From: Streptomyces sp. YIM 130001
GTDB lineage: Bacteria; Actinomycetota; Actinomycetes; Streptomycetales; Streptomycetaceae
NCBI RefSeq assembly: GCF_003574445.1
Contig: NZ_KZ984551.1
Span: 62,001-126,000 of the forward strand
Length of the DNA stretch: 64,000 nucleotides
Direction of reading: 5' to 3'
Below, in pieces: positions 16,249 through 26,433 of the stretch. The notes below the pieces were generated by a model, which had not been told where the DNA came from, ran no database searches, and worked only from the letters and a program-made list of their open reading frames with translations. Each line of letters starts with the position of its first letter. The stretch's first letter is position 1. A program made the translations under genes and the position numbers.

Positions 16249-17142
16249 TCAGTGGCCGTTCACCTCGGGCGGCCGTCCTCCGATCTCGCTCGCCAACGAC
16301 CTGGCACGTGTGATGAGTTGACCGGCCAGTGCGAGGAGCCGAGCACCGCTGATCTCGGGCAGTCCGGTCCCGGTGAGGGCGAGGGCGACGTTGCCGTGCT
16401 GGTCGAAGACGGGCGCGGACAAGGTGGTGAGGCGATAGCGCTCGGCGGGTTCGACGCGCAGTACCTCGTAGTCGTCGCCGAGCGCCGTCACCAGGTCGGC
16501 CACCCGACGGCGCAGTCGGGCGTCCTGCGGCAGGTCGGAGAGCCGCACCAGCGCCTCGCCGAGTGCGGTACGCCCGGGGGTGTCGCGGTTCGCCGACCAG
16601 CCGCGCCCGCGTACGGCGGACATGGCGGTGTCCAGATGGGCGGGCAGCCGCATGCCGGGGCCGATGCGATCGAGCCATCTCCGGATCTCCCCCGGCCCCG
16701 ACCAGGCGAGGAAGACCTGCCCGAGTGGCGGCAGCAACGGCAGCCGCTGCCCCGCCCACACCTCGGGCGTACGCCCGGACAACCGGCCCTCGACCGCGAG
16801 GACGACAATGCTGTCGCCCGCCACCGCACTCACCACGTACGCGCAACCCGACTCGGCGGCGAGCAGCCGCAGTTCGCGCCGCGCACGGTCCACGACACGG
16901 TGCCGGGTGAGCGCGGCATGCCCGGCGGCGACCAGGGACATCCCGAGTCCGTACGTCTTGCGCCGCGGATGCCGGACGAGATAGCCGGCGTCGGTGAGCG
17001 ACTGCAGCACGGACAGGAGCGAGGCCAGGTTGATGTCGAGCGCCTTGCTCAACTCGCTGAGCGAGTAGGACTGTTCGGGATGGGCGGCGAAATGGTCGAG
17101 CACGGACAGCGCACGGCTCGCCGCGAGCGCGGGACGGACCAC
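16249..17142 (-). CDS. IclR-family transcriptional regulator
   Basis: 297 residues from a GTG at 17142 (the open frame continues to a GTG at 17199, adding a Pro/Arg-rich leader). An N-terminal winged helix (LAASRALSVLDHFAAHP, SLSELSKALDI) precedes the IclR ligand domain (GQRLPLLPPLGQVFLAW, GRGWSANRDTPG, LTGTGLPE). It is convergent with the LLM/SDR/esterase unit, 21 bp from the esterase stop, and is a plausible regulator of it. The chosen start codon lies inside the strong hairpin at 17139-17175, so either the start is the upstream GTG or initiation is affected by that structure. Confidence 0.85.
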   Translation of the reverse strand: MVRPALAASRALSVLDHFAAHPEQSYSLSELSKALDINLASLLSVLQSLTDAGYLVRHPRRKTYGLGMSLVAAGHAALTRHRVVDRARRELRLLAAESGCAYVVSAVAGDSIVVLAVEGRLSGRTPEVWAGQRLPLLPPLGQVFLAWSGPGEIRRWLDRIGPGMRLPAHLDTAMSAVRGRGWSANRDTPGRTALGEALVRLSDLPQDARLRRRVADLVTALGDDYEVLRVEPAERYRLTTLSAPVFDQHGNVALALTGTGLPEISGARLLALAGQLITRARSLASEIGGRPPEVNGH

Positions 17143-17175
17143 GGCCCCGATCGTAAGCAGCGATCGGGGCCGTGG
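17139..17175. terminator. perfect 15-bp hairpin between guaB1 and the IclR gene
   Basis: CCACGGCCCCGATCG / CGATCGGGGCCGTGG arms with a 7-nt loop. It is 45 bp after the guaB1 stop on the same strand, so a U-less terminator is likely, but it also covers the proposed GTG start of the IclR gene and could act as an operator. A second dyad, ACTGACGC-g-GCGTCAGT (17208-17224), overlaps the guaB1 stop codon. Confidence 0.6.
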
Positions 17176-17219
17176 CGAGGGTGCGTACCGAGGCACCACC
17201 CAGAGTCACTGACGCGGCG

Positions 17220-18947
<1,728 letters not shown>

Positions 18948-19628
18948 CTACTCCTCGGACCTGCCCAGATGTTCCGCGCGGGCGGTGCGGCCCGACGCGA
19001 GGTGGTTCAGGACGAGGCTGTCGACGCGCGGGACGTCGCGCGCCGCGATCGCCTCATAGAGGTCCGCGTGCTCCTGGGCGACGGCGAGCAGGTCGTCGTG
19101 CCGTCCGAGTACCCAGCGCATTCTGCTGCGCAGCGTGCGCTCCAGTTCGCTGAGCAGCTCGTTGGCCGCGAGCGCGGTCACCGCCTCGTGGAAGTCGGCC
19201 GCGGCCCTGCGCGCCCGCACGGCGTCGCCGCGACGGGCTGCCGCCAGCTCGGCGTCGAGGGCCTCGCGCAACCTGTCGAGTCCGGCGCGCGTACTGCGCT
19301 GCGCCGCGAGCCGGAACGTCAGTGTCTCGAGCGCCCCGCGCACCTCGTCCAGGTCCGCCAGGTCGGTCGCACTGAATTCCCGTACGACCGCCCAGGTCCG
19401 GGGCCTGGGCGTGACCAGGCCCTCGGTGACCAGCGCCTTCAGCGCCTCGCGGACGGGCAGCCGGCTCACGCCTAGTTCGGCGGCCAACTCTCGCTCCACG
19501 AGCCTGCTGCCCGGGCCGCGTTCACCGTCGAGGATCTCGTCGCGGATCCGACGGGTGACCCGGTCGGACTCCGGCTCGAACTCCGGGGTGTCCGCGCCGG
19601 TGACTCGGGCGCCTTCGCTACGTGCCAT
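18948..19628 (-). CDS. GntR-family regulator, FadR/FCD subfamily
   Basis: 226 residues from the ATG at 19628, which has GGAAG 10 nt upstream; an in-frame ATG at 19637 is closer to that site. Winged helix at ~10-75 (LVERELAAELGVSRLPVREALKAL), then an all-helical FCD ligand domain (DLDEVRGALE, DFHEAVTALAAN, EHADLYEAI) with Asp/His positions for a metal-bound carboxylate. The regulated genes are unknown; the upstream LysR gene is on the same strand 88 bp away. Confidence 0.85.
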   Translation of the reverse strand: MARSEGARVTGADTPEFEPESDRVTRRIRDEILDGERGPGSRLVERELAAELGVSRLPVREALKALVTEGLVTPRPRTWAVVREFSATDLADLDEVRGALETLTFRLAAQRSTRAGLDRLREALDAELAAARRGDAVRARRAAADFHEAVTALAANELLSELERTLRSRMRWVLGRHDDLLAVAQEHADLYEAIAARDVPRVDSLVLNHLASGRTARAEHLGRSEE

Positions 19629-19715
19629 GCGGTGCATTCTTCCATCGGCTCAGGTGGTCCGGTCGGGGGCGGCCCGGTGACGAAGGGACACTGCCGTCAC
19701 GGTGCGCTCGGCAGG

Positions 19716-20612
19716 TCAGGGCGAGGCGTAACCGCGGTCGCGTACGACCTCGGCGACCAGCTCCCGATACGCCTCGATGGAGGATCCGAGGGGGGCGCCG
19801 TCGCGCACCAGCAGGGCCGCACGGCGACTGGGCAGCGGCGGCTCGACGGGGACCGGCCGCAGGTGGGGACTGTCGTCGGTGACCGCGTCGGGGAGCACCG
19901 TCACGAGCGCGGGGGTGCGCTGCACCAGTTCGGTGAGCGCCTGGACGGAGTTGGTCTCCACCGCGACCCGTGGGGCCACGCCGTGTTCGGCGAAGTACCG
20001 GTCTGTGCGTTCCCGGATGTCGAAGTCGGTGCTGAGCAGCGCCAATTGACGGTCCGCCAGTTCCCGTACGGCCACGGGCCTCGACTCCACACGGCCGGCG
20101 TCGGAGGCGGCGACCACCAGGCTCAGTGTCTCGGTGAACAGCGCGTGCGCGGCTATCCCTCGGGCGTGCCTCCCGATGAAAGCCACCCCCGCGTCCAGCT
20201 CGTCCGCGAGGAGACCGGCCTCGATGCGGTCCTGGGGCATCTCCGTGATGGTCACGGTGATGCCGGGATGCCGGAGGTTCAGCTCGGCCACCAGCGGGCC
20301 AATCAGGTACGCGGCGAACGTCGGAGCCATCGCGAGGCGCAGCGTGCCGCCCGCGACGTCGGCGGCACGGTGCACCGCGCGGTCGGCCGCCGCCAGGTCG
20401 CTCAGTGCACGCCGAGCATGGTCCGCACAGACCTGGCCGGCCCCGGTGAGCCGGAGGCTCGGACACGCGGAGTCGACCAGTCGTGCGCCCACGGAGTCCT
20501 CGAGGTGGCCGATCTGCTGCGACAGGACGTGCGGCGAGATGCCCAGTTGCGCGGCGGCACCCGCTCCACTGCCGTGCTCGGCGACCGCGACCAGGCAGCG
20601 GAGCTGGAGCAA
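19716..20612 (-). CDS. LysR-family transcriptional regulator (CynR-like)
   Basis: 298 residues from a TTG at 20612, 6 nt after GAAGG. This puts the first helix (LLQLRCLVAVAEHGS) at the usual LysR position; the open frame runs to an ATG at 20702 with a non-conserved leader. The HTH is somewhat unusual (GSGAGAAAQLGISPHVLSQQI). The periplasmic-binding-protein-like domain has GTLRLAMAPTFAAYLIGPLV, MPQDRIEAGLLADELDAG, and PPLPSRRAALL, which place it near CynR-type regulators. No obvious target adjoins it. It and the macro-domain gene follow each other on the minus strand. Confidence 0.8.
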   Translation of the reverse strand: MLQLRCLVAVAEHGSGAGAAAQLGISPHVLSQQIGHLEDSVGARLVDSACPSLRLTGAGQVCADHARRALSDLAAADRAVHRAADVAGGTLRLAMAPTFAAYLIGPLVAELNLRHPGITVTITEMPQDRIEAGLLADELDAGVAFIGRHARGIAAHALFTETLSLVVAASDAGRVESRPVAVRELADRQLALLSTDFDIRERTDRYFAEHGVAPRVAVETNSVQALTELVQRTPALVTVLPDAVTDDSPHLRPVPVEPPLPSRRAALLVRDGAPLGSSIEAYRELVAEVVRDRGYASP

Positions 20613-20705
20613 TTCGGCGCCTTCGGCCGCGGTCACGCAGGTGGACCGGAATCCGATGTCCCCCCATCGCCGCGGCTGACCGCCGGCCGGCATGAACCCC
20701 ACCCC

Positions 20706-21200
20706 TCAGCCCTCGAAGTCGTACACGGTCACCGGTACCCCGCGGGCGGCGAGGCGACGGCGGACGAGCGGCTCGACCTCGGACCACTTCCCACCCGCGA
20801 GACCGCACCCGATCCGCGGCATGTGGACCGAGGCGCCGAGCTCGAGGGCCCGGTCGCCGACGGCGCCGAGCGCGCTGTCGATCGCCTGGTACCGCACCGG
20901 CGCCGCCCCCTCGCTGCCGGAACGGATCCCCCGTTGCCCCACCATGTTGGCCACCCGTACCAGGCCGTCCGCCCGGACGAACTGCACGGCGCCGAGGCCG
21001 AAATCGTTCGCCGCGCGGTCCCGGTGCCAAGTCCGGTAGGCCGCCTCCGGCTCCGGCCACCGTCGCGACAACGCGAGGACGAAGCCCGCTCCCCAGCCAC
21101 CCACGTCGTTGCACACATGGGCCACGATCTTGACGCCCTCGCCCTGCGGCGCCGTGGCGTCGCCCTGCACGTACGCGATCTCCGTCGCTCTCCCCGTCAT
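20706..21200 (-). CDS. macro-domain protein (Poa1p-like ADP-ribose phosphatase/deacylase)
   Basis: 164 residues, a single macro domain. Seen: YVQGDAT at the N-terminus, the adenine/ribose loop HVCNDVGGWGAGF, and the second loop MPRIGCGLAGGKW, the pattern of the Poa1p-like branch acting on ADP-ribose 1''-phosphate or on ADP-ribosylated substrates. Soluble. The ATG at 21200 begins the domain; the open frame upstream is not protein-like. It is divergent from the ankyrin lipoprotein gene across a 257-bp AT-richer gap. Confidence 0.85.
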   Translation of the reverse strand: MTGRATEIAYVQGDATAPQGEGVKIVAHVCNDVGGWGAGFVLALSRRWPEPEAAYRTWHRDRAANDFGLGAVQFVRADGLVRVANMVGQRGIRSGSEGAAPVRYQAIDSALGAVGDRALELGASVHMPRIGCGLAGGKWSEVEPLVRRRLAARGVPVTVYDFEG

Positions 21201-21457
21201 ACCGGCCACGCTACGAGGCCCCACTGACAATCGCCGTCGAGCCGAACCCGGGAGCATTTGGTCAACCACAAGAGCGCCCATAAGGCAGGTGCAATAACAA
21301 CTTCCATTTAACGCTCCCTTACCGAGAGGAACGTACGGTATCCCAAATACCCCGTCGCCCTCGACACCATCGTCGTTCTTCTCCACTCCCCCACTGCGAC
21401 GCCCCGAGGAAGGACACCCGCGCACGGCCGCCGGGCCCCACGCAGAGAGGCACCACC
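21201..21457. other. AT-richer divergent promoter region
   Basis: This gap between the macro-domain gene (-) and the ankyrin lipoprotein (+) is noticeably AT-richer than the rest of the window around 21240-21350. It contains a GGTAT-n5-ATACC repeat at 21337-21351. No gene is seen. It is probably the promoters of both neighbours. Confidence 0.45.
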
Positions 21458-22234
21458 ATGGCTCCACCCCCCAGCACCACCCGCCTGTTCGTCTCCCTGG
21501 CCGGACTGGCCGTCCTCGCGACGGCCTGCAGCACGCAGTCCGACGGCGGCAGGGGCGAACGCCGTACGTCCTCGGCCACCACCGAGGCCGCCTCACCGGC
21601 CGACCGGCAGGACGGTGAGAAGCGCGGCAAGAAGGGCGACCCCGCAGCCGGCCGCGACCTCCTGCACGCAGCGGAACAGGGTGACGCCGACGCCGTACGC
21701 AAGGCGATCGGGCAGGGCGCGGACCTGGAGACGCGGGACGACCGGCGCCGCACGCCGCTGCTGCTCGCCGTCACCGGCGACCATGTGGAGACCGCGGAGG
21801 CGCTCGTGGCGGCCGGGGCCGACCCCGACGGCAAGGACAGCAGGCAGGACACCCCCTGGCTGGTCACGGGTGTGACGGGCAACGCCGCGATGGCCAGGAC
21901 CCTGGCGAAGGCCGACCCCGACTACGGCCTGGTCAACCGCTACGGCGGCACCTCGCTCATCCCGGCGGGTGAGCGCGGCCACGTGGACTACATCCGCGAG
22001 GTCACCACCAACCCGGACATGGACGTCGACGTCGACCACGTCAACAACCTCGGCTGGACCGCCCTGCTGGAGGCGGTCATCCTCGGCGACGGCGGCAAGG
22101 ACCACCAGGAGTCCGTACGCCTCCTCCTGGAAGCCGGCGCCGACGCGTCCATCGGCGACGGTTCAGGAGCCACCGCACTCGATCACGCGGAGGACCGCGG
22201 CTTCGACGAAATCGCCCGCATCCTGCGCAAGTGA
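21458..22234 (+). CDS. ankyrin-repeat lipoprotein
   Basis: 258 residues. The signal peptide ends in the lipobox LATAC (residues ~20-24), so the mature protein should be lipid-anchored outside the membrane. A Ser/Thr/Lys linker (to ~65) leads to four or five ankyrin repeats: DLLHAAEQGDADAV, RRTPLLLAVTGDHVETAEAL, GTSLIPAGERGHVDYIRE, GWTALLEAVILG, GATALDHAEDRGFDEIARIL. Ankyrin repeats bind proteins; no enzyme domain is present. An extracellular scaffold or inhibitor role is possible. ATG start without a strong ribosome binding site. Confidence 0.85.
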   Translation: MAPPPSTTRLFVSLAGLAVLATACSTQSDGGRGERRTSSATTEAASPADRQDGEKRGKKGDPAAGRDLLHAAEQGDADAVRKAIGQGADLETRDDRRRTPLLLAVTGDHVETAEALVAAGADPDGKDSRQDTPWLVTGVTGNAAMARTLAKADPDYGLVNRYGGTSLIPAGERGHVDYIREVTTNPDMDVDVDHVNNLGWTALLEAVILGDGGKDHQESVRLLLEAGADASIGDGSGATALDHAEDRGFDEIARILRK

Positions 22235-22259
22235 CCCGGCCCGGCCCCCGACGGCGGCG

Positions 22260-22548
22260 GATCCGGCGGGGGTGGCGGCCCGGTCCCCCACGCCGGCCAC
22301 CGCCGCGCCACCGCCGCGCCACCGACGGCGAGCGTGTCGACGACCGCCGAGCCGACCGAAGCACCCACCTGCTTGTTTGACAGCGCCGGACCGCGGTGCC
22401 GATCGCGAACGTCACGAGGACGGGCAACACCTGTGCCGCGTACGGGAGATGGGACCGAGCAGGGCGAGCTACCAGCCACTCGGCATCAGCCTTGAACAGA
22501 CGCTGTGCCCCGTTCAACCAGCGCTTCCATGATCGCGCCAACGTCCAC
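22260..22548 (-). pseudogene. probable frameshifted small gene
   Basis: On the minus strand GGAGGG sits 6 nt before a GTG at 22548, followed by a protein-like start (VDVGAIMEALVERGTA) that stops after 20 codons. Shifted frames then give LFKADAEWLVARP and a hydrophobic AQVLPVLVTFAIGTA, and in the third frame GPALSNKQVGASVGS and VVDTLAVGGAAVA. This alternation of plausible segments suggests a gene broken by at least two frameshifts. The 425-bp stretch between the ankyrin and barstar genes contains no intact gene. Confidence 0.35.
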
Positions 22549-22659
22549 CGGCGCCCCTCCAGAACTGCCTCGGACACTCCACGCGACATGGTCACCCCGA
22601 GGACGGACATCGTGGGCGGTCTTGTCGATCCCTCCGGGTGGTGCGGCCGGCGTCCGTGG

Positions 22660-23091
22660 TCAGGCCGGAGTGAGCAGCACCGTCAGGGGCGTCGCCCGAT
22701 CCCTCCAGTACTCGGACGCCTCCGCCAGCACCTCGCGCGCGACCGTCCACTCCCGCGGCTGCTCCCGCGCGTACTCGGTCCAGCCGCCCAGCACCAGGAC
22801 CCGTCCCTGCGCCGCAGGCAGCCAGGACAGGTCCGTCAGGCTGTCGGCGAGGGCGTCCCAGTTCCGCCCGAACCAGGCGGGCAGGCCGAGCGCGCTCGTA
22901 CACCGGTCCATGAAGCCCGCCTTGTCGCGGACACCGGTCAGATCGAGGAACACCACGGCACGCCCGGAGTCGGCCGCGAGCGCAAGGAGAGGGGCCGGGT
23001 CCCCCGGGGCCACCGCTCCGGCCGCCCGGTCAACGCCGTATGCCCGCCGTGCTTCCCCGGGGCCGGCGCTCTCTTCGCCCGCAGCCGTCAT
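22660..23091 (-). CDS. barstar-family ribonuclease inhibitor
   Basis: 143 residues. The C-terminal ~90 residues match barstar: AVVFLDLTGVRDKAGFMDRCTSALG, then WFGRNWDALADSL, the helix whose Asp plugs the active site of barnase/RNase Sa, and VLVLGGWTEY. The N-terminal ~50 residues are an acidic, unconserved extension. It lies 37 bp downstream of the ribonuclease gene on the same strand, so the two form an RNase-inhibitor unit in which this protein protects the cytoplasm. The ATG at 23091 is chosen as the first start after the ribonuclease stop. Confidence 0.9.
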   Translation of the reverse strand: MTAAGEESAGPGEARRAYGVDRAAGAVAPGDPAPLLALAADSGRAVVFLDLTGVRDKAGFMDRCTSALGLPAWFGRNWDALADSLTDLSWLPAAQGRVLVLGGWTEYAREQPREWTVAREVLAEASEYWRDRATPLTVLLTPA

Positions 23092-23128
23092 CGCAGGACC
23101 GCCTTCGTCATCACAGGGCACCCCGTGG

Positions 23129-23647
23129 TCATCGCAGGACCGCCTTGAACGTCTCGTAGTGGTCGTCGGTGTAGTAGATCTCTCCGCCCGACCCGGTGAC
23201 GATACGCCGGGCGCCGCGATCCCCCTCATGGGGCGTGCGCACCGTGAACTCCCGGTAGTAGCCCCGTCGTTGATCCGGCAGCAGCCCCTCGAAATTGCCG
23301 AACCGGGACCCGTCCTTCTCGTACGGGAACGGCCCCGATGCGTCGATCAGGCGCAACGTCTCCCGGGCCTCGGCGGGCAGCTCCTCGACCGTCACCGCCC
23401 GGAAGCCCGCTGCCCAGGCGGGCATCGGCGCGGAGGTGGCGGGTACCGATGAGGAGCTGGCCTCCCGGGTGGCGGCGCTGCGCCCGCCGTCCTCGTCGTC
23501 GGCGGCGGTGCACCCCGACAGGAGTATCGCGACAAGGAGCCCGCAGCACGTCACCAGGAGTGACCCCAACCAGCCCCGGCCACCGGCGGCCCCGTGGCTC
23601 TCGAACGGTCGCGCGGCGGCCTCCACGGCCGGGTACCGGTGGCGCAT
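23129..23647 (-). CDS. lipid-anchored guanyl-specific ribonuclease (RNase Sa/barnase type)
   Basis: 172 residues. A long N-terminal stretch leads to a hydrophobic core and lipobox (LLSGC at ~50), then a Ser/Ala linker and an N1/T1-type microbial RNase domain (~85-172). Catalytic elements: Glu in YYREFTV, Arg in RGARRIV, His in DDHYETF, matching Glu54/Arg69/His85 of RNase Sa. It cleaves RNA after guanosine. Most Streptomyces RNase Sa homologues are simply secreted; a lipoprotein form is less usual. Its barstar partner follows directly. Confidence 0.88.
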   Translation of the reverse strand: MRHRYPAVEAAARPFESHGAAGGRGWLGSLLVTCCGLLVAILLSGCTAADDEDGGRSAATREASSSSVPATSAPMPAWAAGFRAVTVEELPAEARETLRLIDASGPFPYEKDGSRFGNFEGLLPDQRRGYYREFTVRTPHEGDRGARRIVTGSGGEIYYTDDHYETFKAVLR

Positions 23648-23712
23648 GAGGCCGATGCTGCCACAGGGGCCTAACCTGTGCGCGCCGCCGCGGTCCGGGG
23701 GACGATGACGGC

Positions 23713-25248
23713 ATGCTGCTCTCCGATGTGGCCGGTGCCTCCCGGGAGATCGCCGCCACCACCGCACGCTCGCAGAAGGTCGCCCTGCTCGCGGAGCTGT
23801 TCCGCGGGATGGCACCCGAGGAGGCGCCGCTGGTGGTGAGCTATCTGTCCGGCAGGCTGCCGCAACGCAGGACGGGCATCGGCTGGACCGCGTTCCGGCA
23901 GATACCGCCGCCCGCCGCGACCGCGTCCCTCACCGTGGCGGACGCCGACGCCGCCTTCGGCCGCATCGCGGCGGTCGCCGGCAAGGGAGCGCAGGCCGAG
24001 CGCAAACGCCTCCTGGACGCCCTGCTCACCGCCGCCACAGCGGACGAACACCGACTCCTGCTCGGCCTGGTCAGCGGCGAGCTGCGCCAGGGCGCCCTGG
24101 ACGCGCTGGCCGCGGAGGGCCTGGCCGCGGCCGTCGGCGCGGAGCCCTCCGCCGTACGCCGCGCGGTGATGCTGGCAGGCCGACTGGACACCGTGGCCCG
24201 GGCGTTGGCGGCGGAGGGTGTCACCGCGCTCGACGCGTTCCGGCTCGACGTGGGCCGTCCGGTGCTCCCGATGCTGGCGAAGACAGCGAAAGACGTGGAC
24301 GAGGCGGTCGAGCTGCTGGGCGCGTGCGCGGTGGAGGAGAAACTCGACGGCATCCGGGTACAGGTCCACCGCGACGGCAACGAGGTCCGCGTCTTCACCC
24401 GCACCCTCGACGAGATCACCGACCGTCTGCCCGAAGTCGTCGCGGCAGCACGGGAGTTGACCACCGACCGGGCAGTCCTCGACGGTGAGGTCATCGCCCT
24501 GGACGAGCAGGGTCGGCCGCGGCCGTTCCAGGAGATCGCGGGGCGGGTCGGGTCCCGGCTCGATGTGGCCGGTGCGCAGGCCTCACTGCCGCTCGTCCCG
24601 GTCTTCTTCGACCTGCTGTCGGCCGACGGCCACGATCTGCTCGACCTGCCCGCCCGCGAACGTCACGCCCGGCTGGCCCGCATCACGCCCGAGCCGCGCC
24701 GGGTCGGACGGCTCGAGGTCCGCGATCCCACCGACGAGCAACTGCGCGAAGAGGTACGCCGGTTCGCCGCGTCCGCTCTCGAACGGGGCCACGAGGGCGT
24801 CGTCGTGAAGGCCCTCGACGCGCCGTACAACGCCGGGCGCCGGGGTGCGTCCTGGCTCAAGGTGAAACCCGTGCACACCCTGGACCTCGTCGTGCTCGCG
24901 GCGGAGTGGGGGCACGGGCGGCGCACCGGCAAGCTGTCCAACCTGCATCTGGGAGCGCGCCGGTCCGACGGGACGTTCGCGATGCTGGGCAAGACGTTCA
25001 AGGGGCTCACCGACGCCCTCCTGACCTGGCAGACGGAGCGGCTCGGCGAACTGGCGACCGAGGACGACGGCTTCGTCGTACGGGTACGGCCCGAGCTGGT
25101 CGTCGAGGTGGCCTTCGACTCCGTACAGCGCTCTCCGCGGTACCCGGAGGGTGTGACCCTGCGCTTCGCCCGCGTGGTCCGCTACCGCGAGGACAAGGCG
25201 GCGGCGGAGGCGGACACGGTGGAGTCGGTGCTCGCGCTGCACCGGTGA
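23713..25248 (+). CDS. ATP-dependent DNA ligase (LigB type)
   Basis: 511 residues. The helical N-terminal domain (to ~200) is followed by the nucleotidyltransferase motif I EEKLDGIR with Lys210 as the adenylated residue, motif III-like PVFFDLLSADG, motif IV EGVVVKALDAPY, motif V SWLKVKP, and a C-terminal OB domain (LSNLHLGARR, FARVVRYREDK). Length and Lys position match mycobacterial LigB. It seals nicks using ATP, as an accessory to the NAD-dependent replicative ligase. It is divergent from the ribonuclease gene, 65 bp away. Confidence 0.92.
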   Translation: MLLSDVAGASREIAATTARSQKVALLAELFRGMAPEEAPLVVSYLSGRLPQRRTGIGWTAFRQIPPPAATASLTVADADAAFGRIAAVAGKGAQAERKRLLDALLTAATADEHRLLLGLVSGELRQGALDALAAEGLAAAVGAEPSAVRRAVMLAGRLDTVARALAAEGVTALDAFRLDVGRPVLPMLAKTAKDVDEAVELLGACAVEEKLDGIRVQVHRDGNEVRVFTRTLDEITDRLPEVVAAARELTTDRAVLDGEVIALDEQGRPRPFQEIAGRVGSRLDVAGAQASLPLVPVFFDLLSADGHDLLDLPARERHARLARITPEPRRVGRLEVRDPTDEQLREEVRRFAASALERGHEGVVVKALDAPYNAGRRGASWLKVKPVHTLDLVVLAAEWGHGRRTGKLSNLHLGARRSDGTFAMLGKTFKGLTDALLTWQTERLGELATEDDGFVVRVRPELVVEVAFDSVQRSPRYPEGVTLRFARVVRYREDKAAAEADTVESVLALHR

Positions 25249-25298
25249 GCGGGTGACGGGGCAGCCGCAGCGGCGGCGCCCCGCGCACCCGCGCGCTC

Positions 25299-26324
25299 CT
25301 ACTCCGACTCGTCCGGGTCCTCGCGGTCCAGGGCGGGGCGCGGTTCGGGGCCCGCCTCGAAGAGGTAGTCGGCGGCCGCGGTGTCGGTGACCAGGCTGGT
25401 CACCAGGCCGGACCGCAGCACCGCGTCGATGGCCTCCGCCTTGCGCCGGCCGCCCGCGATCGCCACCACCTCGGGGATCCGCCGCAGCCGGTCGGCCTCG
25501 ACGGTGATGCACCGCTCCCCCAGATCGCGTCCGACCCGGCGTCCCTCGGCGTCGAAGAGGTGCGCGGACATCTCGGCGGCGACGCCGAGCGAGGCGTAGT
25601 GGGCCCGCTCCTCGTCGCTCAGCATGTCGTGCACGGTGGAGATACCGGGCTCCCAGGAGCCGATGGAGACTGCCGCGACCGTGACCTTGTCGAAGTACTC
25701 GAAGGCACGGGCGATCCCGGTCTGATTGCGCAGCGCGGCCGCGGTGGCCGGGTCGGGAAGCAGCATCGGTGCGTAGATCGGGTGCGCCTCGCCGCCGGAC
25801 ACCTGGGCGGCGCGGCGGACCGCCTCGACGGAGCCGCGCTCGGCGGTCCCCGCGTCGTACACCCCCGTCAGCTGGACGACCGTGCACGGCGGCAGCCGGT
25901 CGAGGGCTGCGGCCATGTGGATGGTGGAGCGGCCCCAGGCGAGGCCGAGGACGTCGCCCTCGTTCACCAGCTCACCGAGCAGGTCGGCTGCCACCTCGCC
26001 GAGGTTCTCCGGGTCGGGCGACTCCTCCACGTCCTCCGCGGGTGACTCCACGACGACCGCGTGCCGCAGTCCGTACCGCGCCCGCAGGCGGTCGGACCGC
26101 TCCGCGTCGAGCTCCGCGGGCACCCTGATCTCGATCCTCACGAGGTCGCGCTCTAGCGCTGTCTCCAGAACCCGCGCGACCTTGAACCGGCTGACGCCGA
26201 ACTCCTCCGCGATCTGGATCTTGGATTTGCCCTCGAGGTAGAAGCGGCGGGCCATGGCCGCCGCCTGCACCAGTTCAGCGGGGCCCATCCGAAGGGCTGG
26301 CCGACCCGCCGACATGCCAGACAC
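25299..26324 (-). CDS. SorC/DeoR-type sugar-binding transcriptional regulator
   Basis: 341 residues from a GTG at 26324 with GAGGAG 6 nt upstream; the frame also offers a GTG at 26348 with a poor site. N-terminal HTH (MARRFYLEGKSKIQIAEEFGVSRFKVARVL), then the SorC sugar-phosphate domain (LGLAWGRSTIHMAAAL, VVQLTGVYDAG, IAGGRRKAEAI). Repeated TTCA tetramers at 26344, 26352 and 26369 lie in its own leader and may be autoregulatory. It follows rpe on the same strand, which suggests control by a pentose or triose phosphate. Confidence 0.88.
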   Translation of the reverse strand: MSGMSAGRPALRMGPAELVQAAAMARRFYLEGKSKIQIAEEFGVSRFKVARVLETALERDLVRIEIRVPAELDAERSDRLRARYGLRHAVVVESPAEDVEESPDPENLGEVAADLLGELVNEGDVLGLAWGRSTIHMAAALDRLPPCTVVQLTGVYDAGTAERGSVEAVRRAAQVSGGEAHPIYAPMLLPDPATAAALRNQTGIARAFEYFDKVTVAAVSIGSWEPGISTVHDMLSDEERAHYASLGVAAEMSAHLFDAEGRRVGRDLGERCITVEADRLRRIPEVVAIAGGRRKAEAIDAVLRSGLVTSLVTDTAAADYLFEAGPEPRPALDREDPDESE

Positions 26325-26433
26325 GGCGATCTCCTCACTGCTGTTCACAATTTCACTTCGGCTCGCCGTTCATCCTTGCAGATCCGGCGGTACTTGATCA
26401 GTCCTGAGGGGCAGCAGTTCACCGAGCCGTGGC

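Noticed and set aside
21320..21360. ECF-sigma-type promoter (GGAAC ... CGTC) ahead of the ankyrin lipoprotein
   Set aside because: The spacing is about 20 bp, longer than the usual 16-18 for such promoters.
22077..22610. A 177-codon minus-strand frame as an intact gene
   Set aside because: Its second half turns into Arg/Gly-rich sequence and overlaps the ankyrin gene; the frame changes fit a broken gene better.
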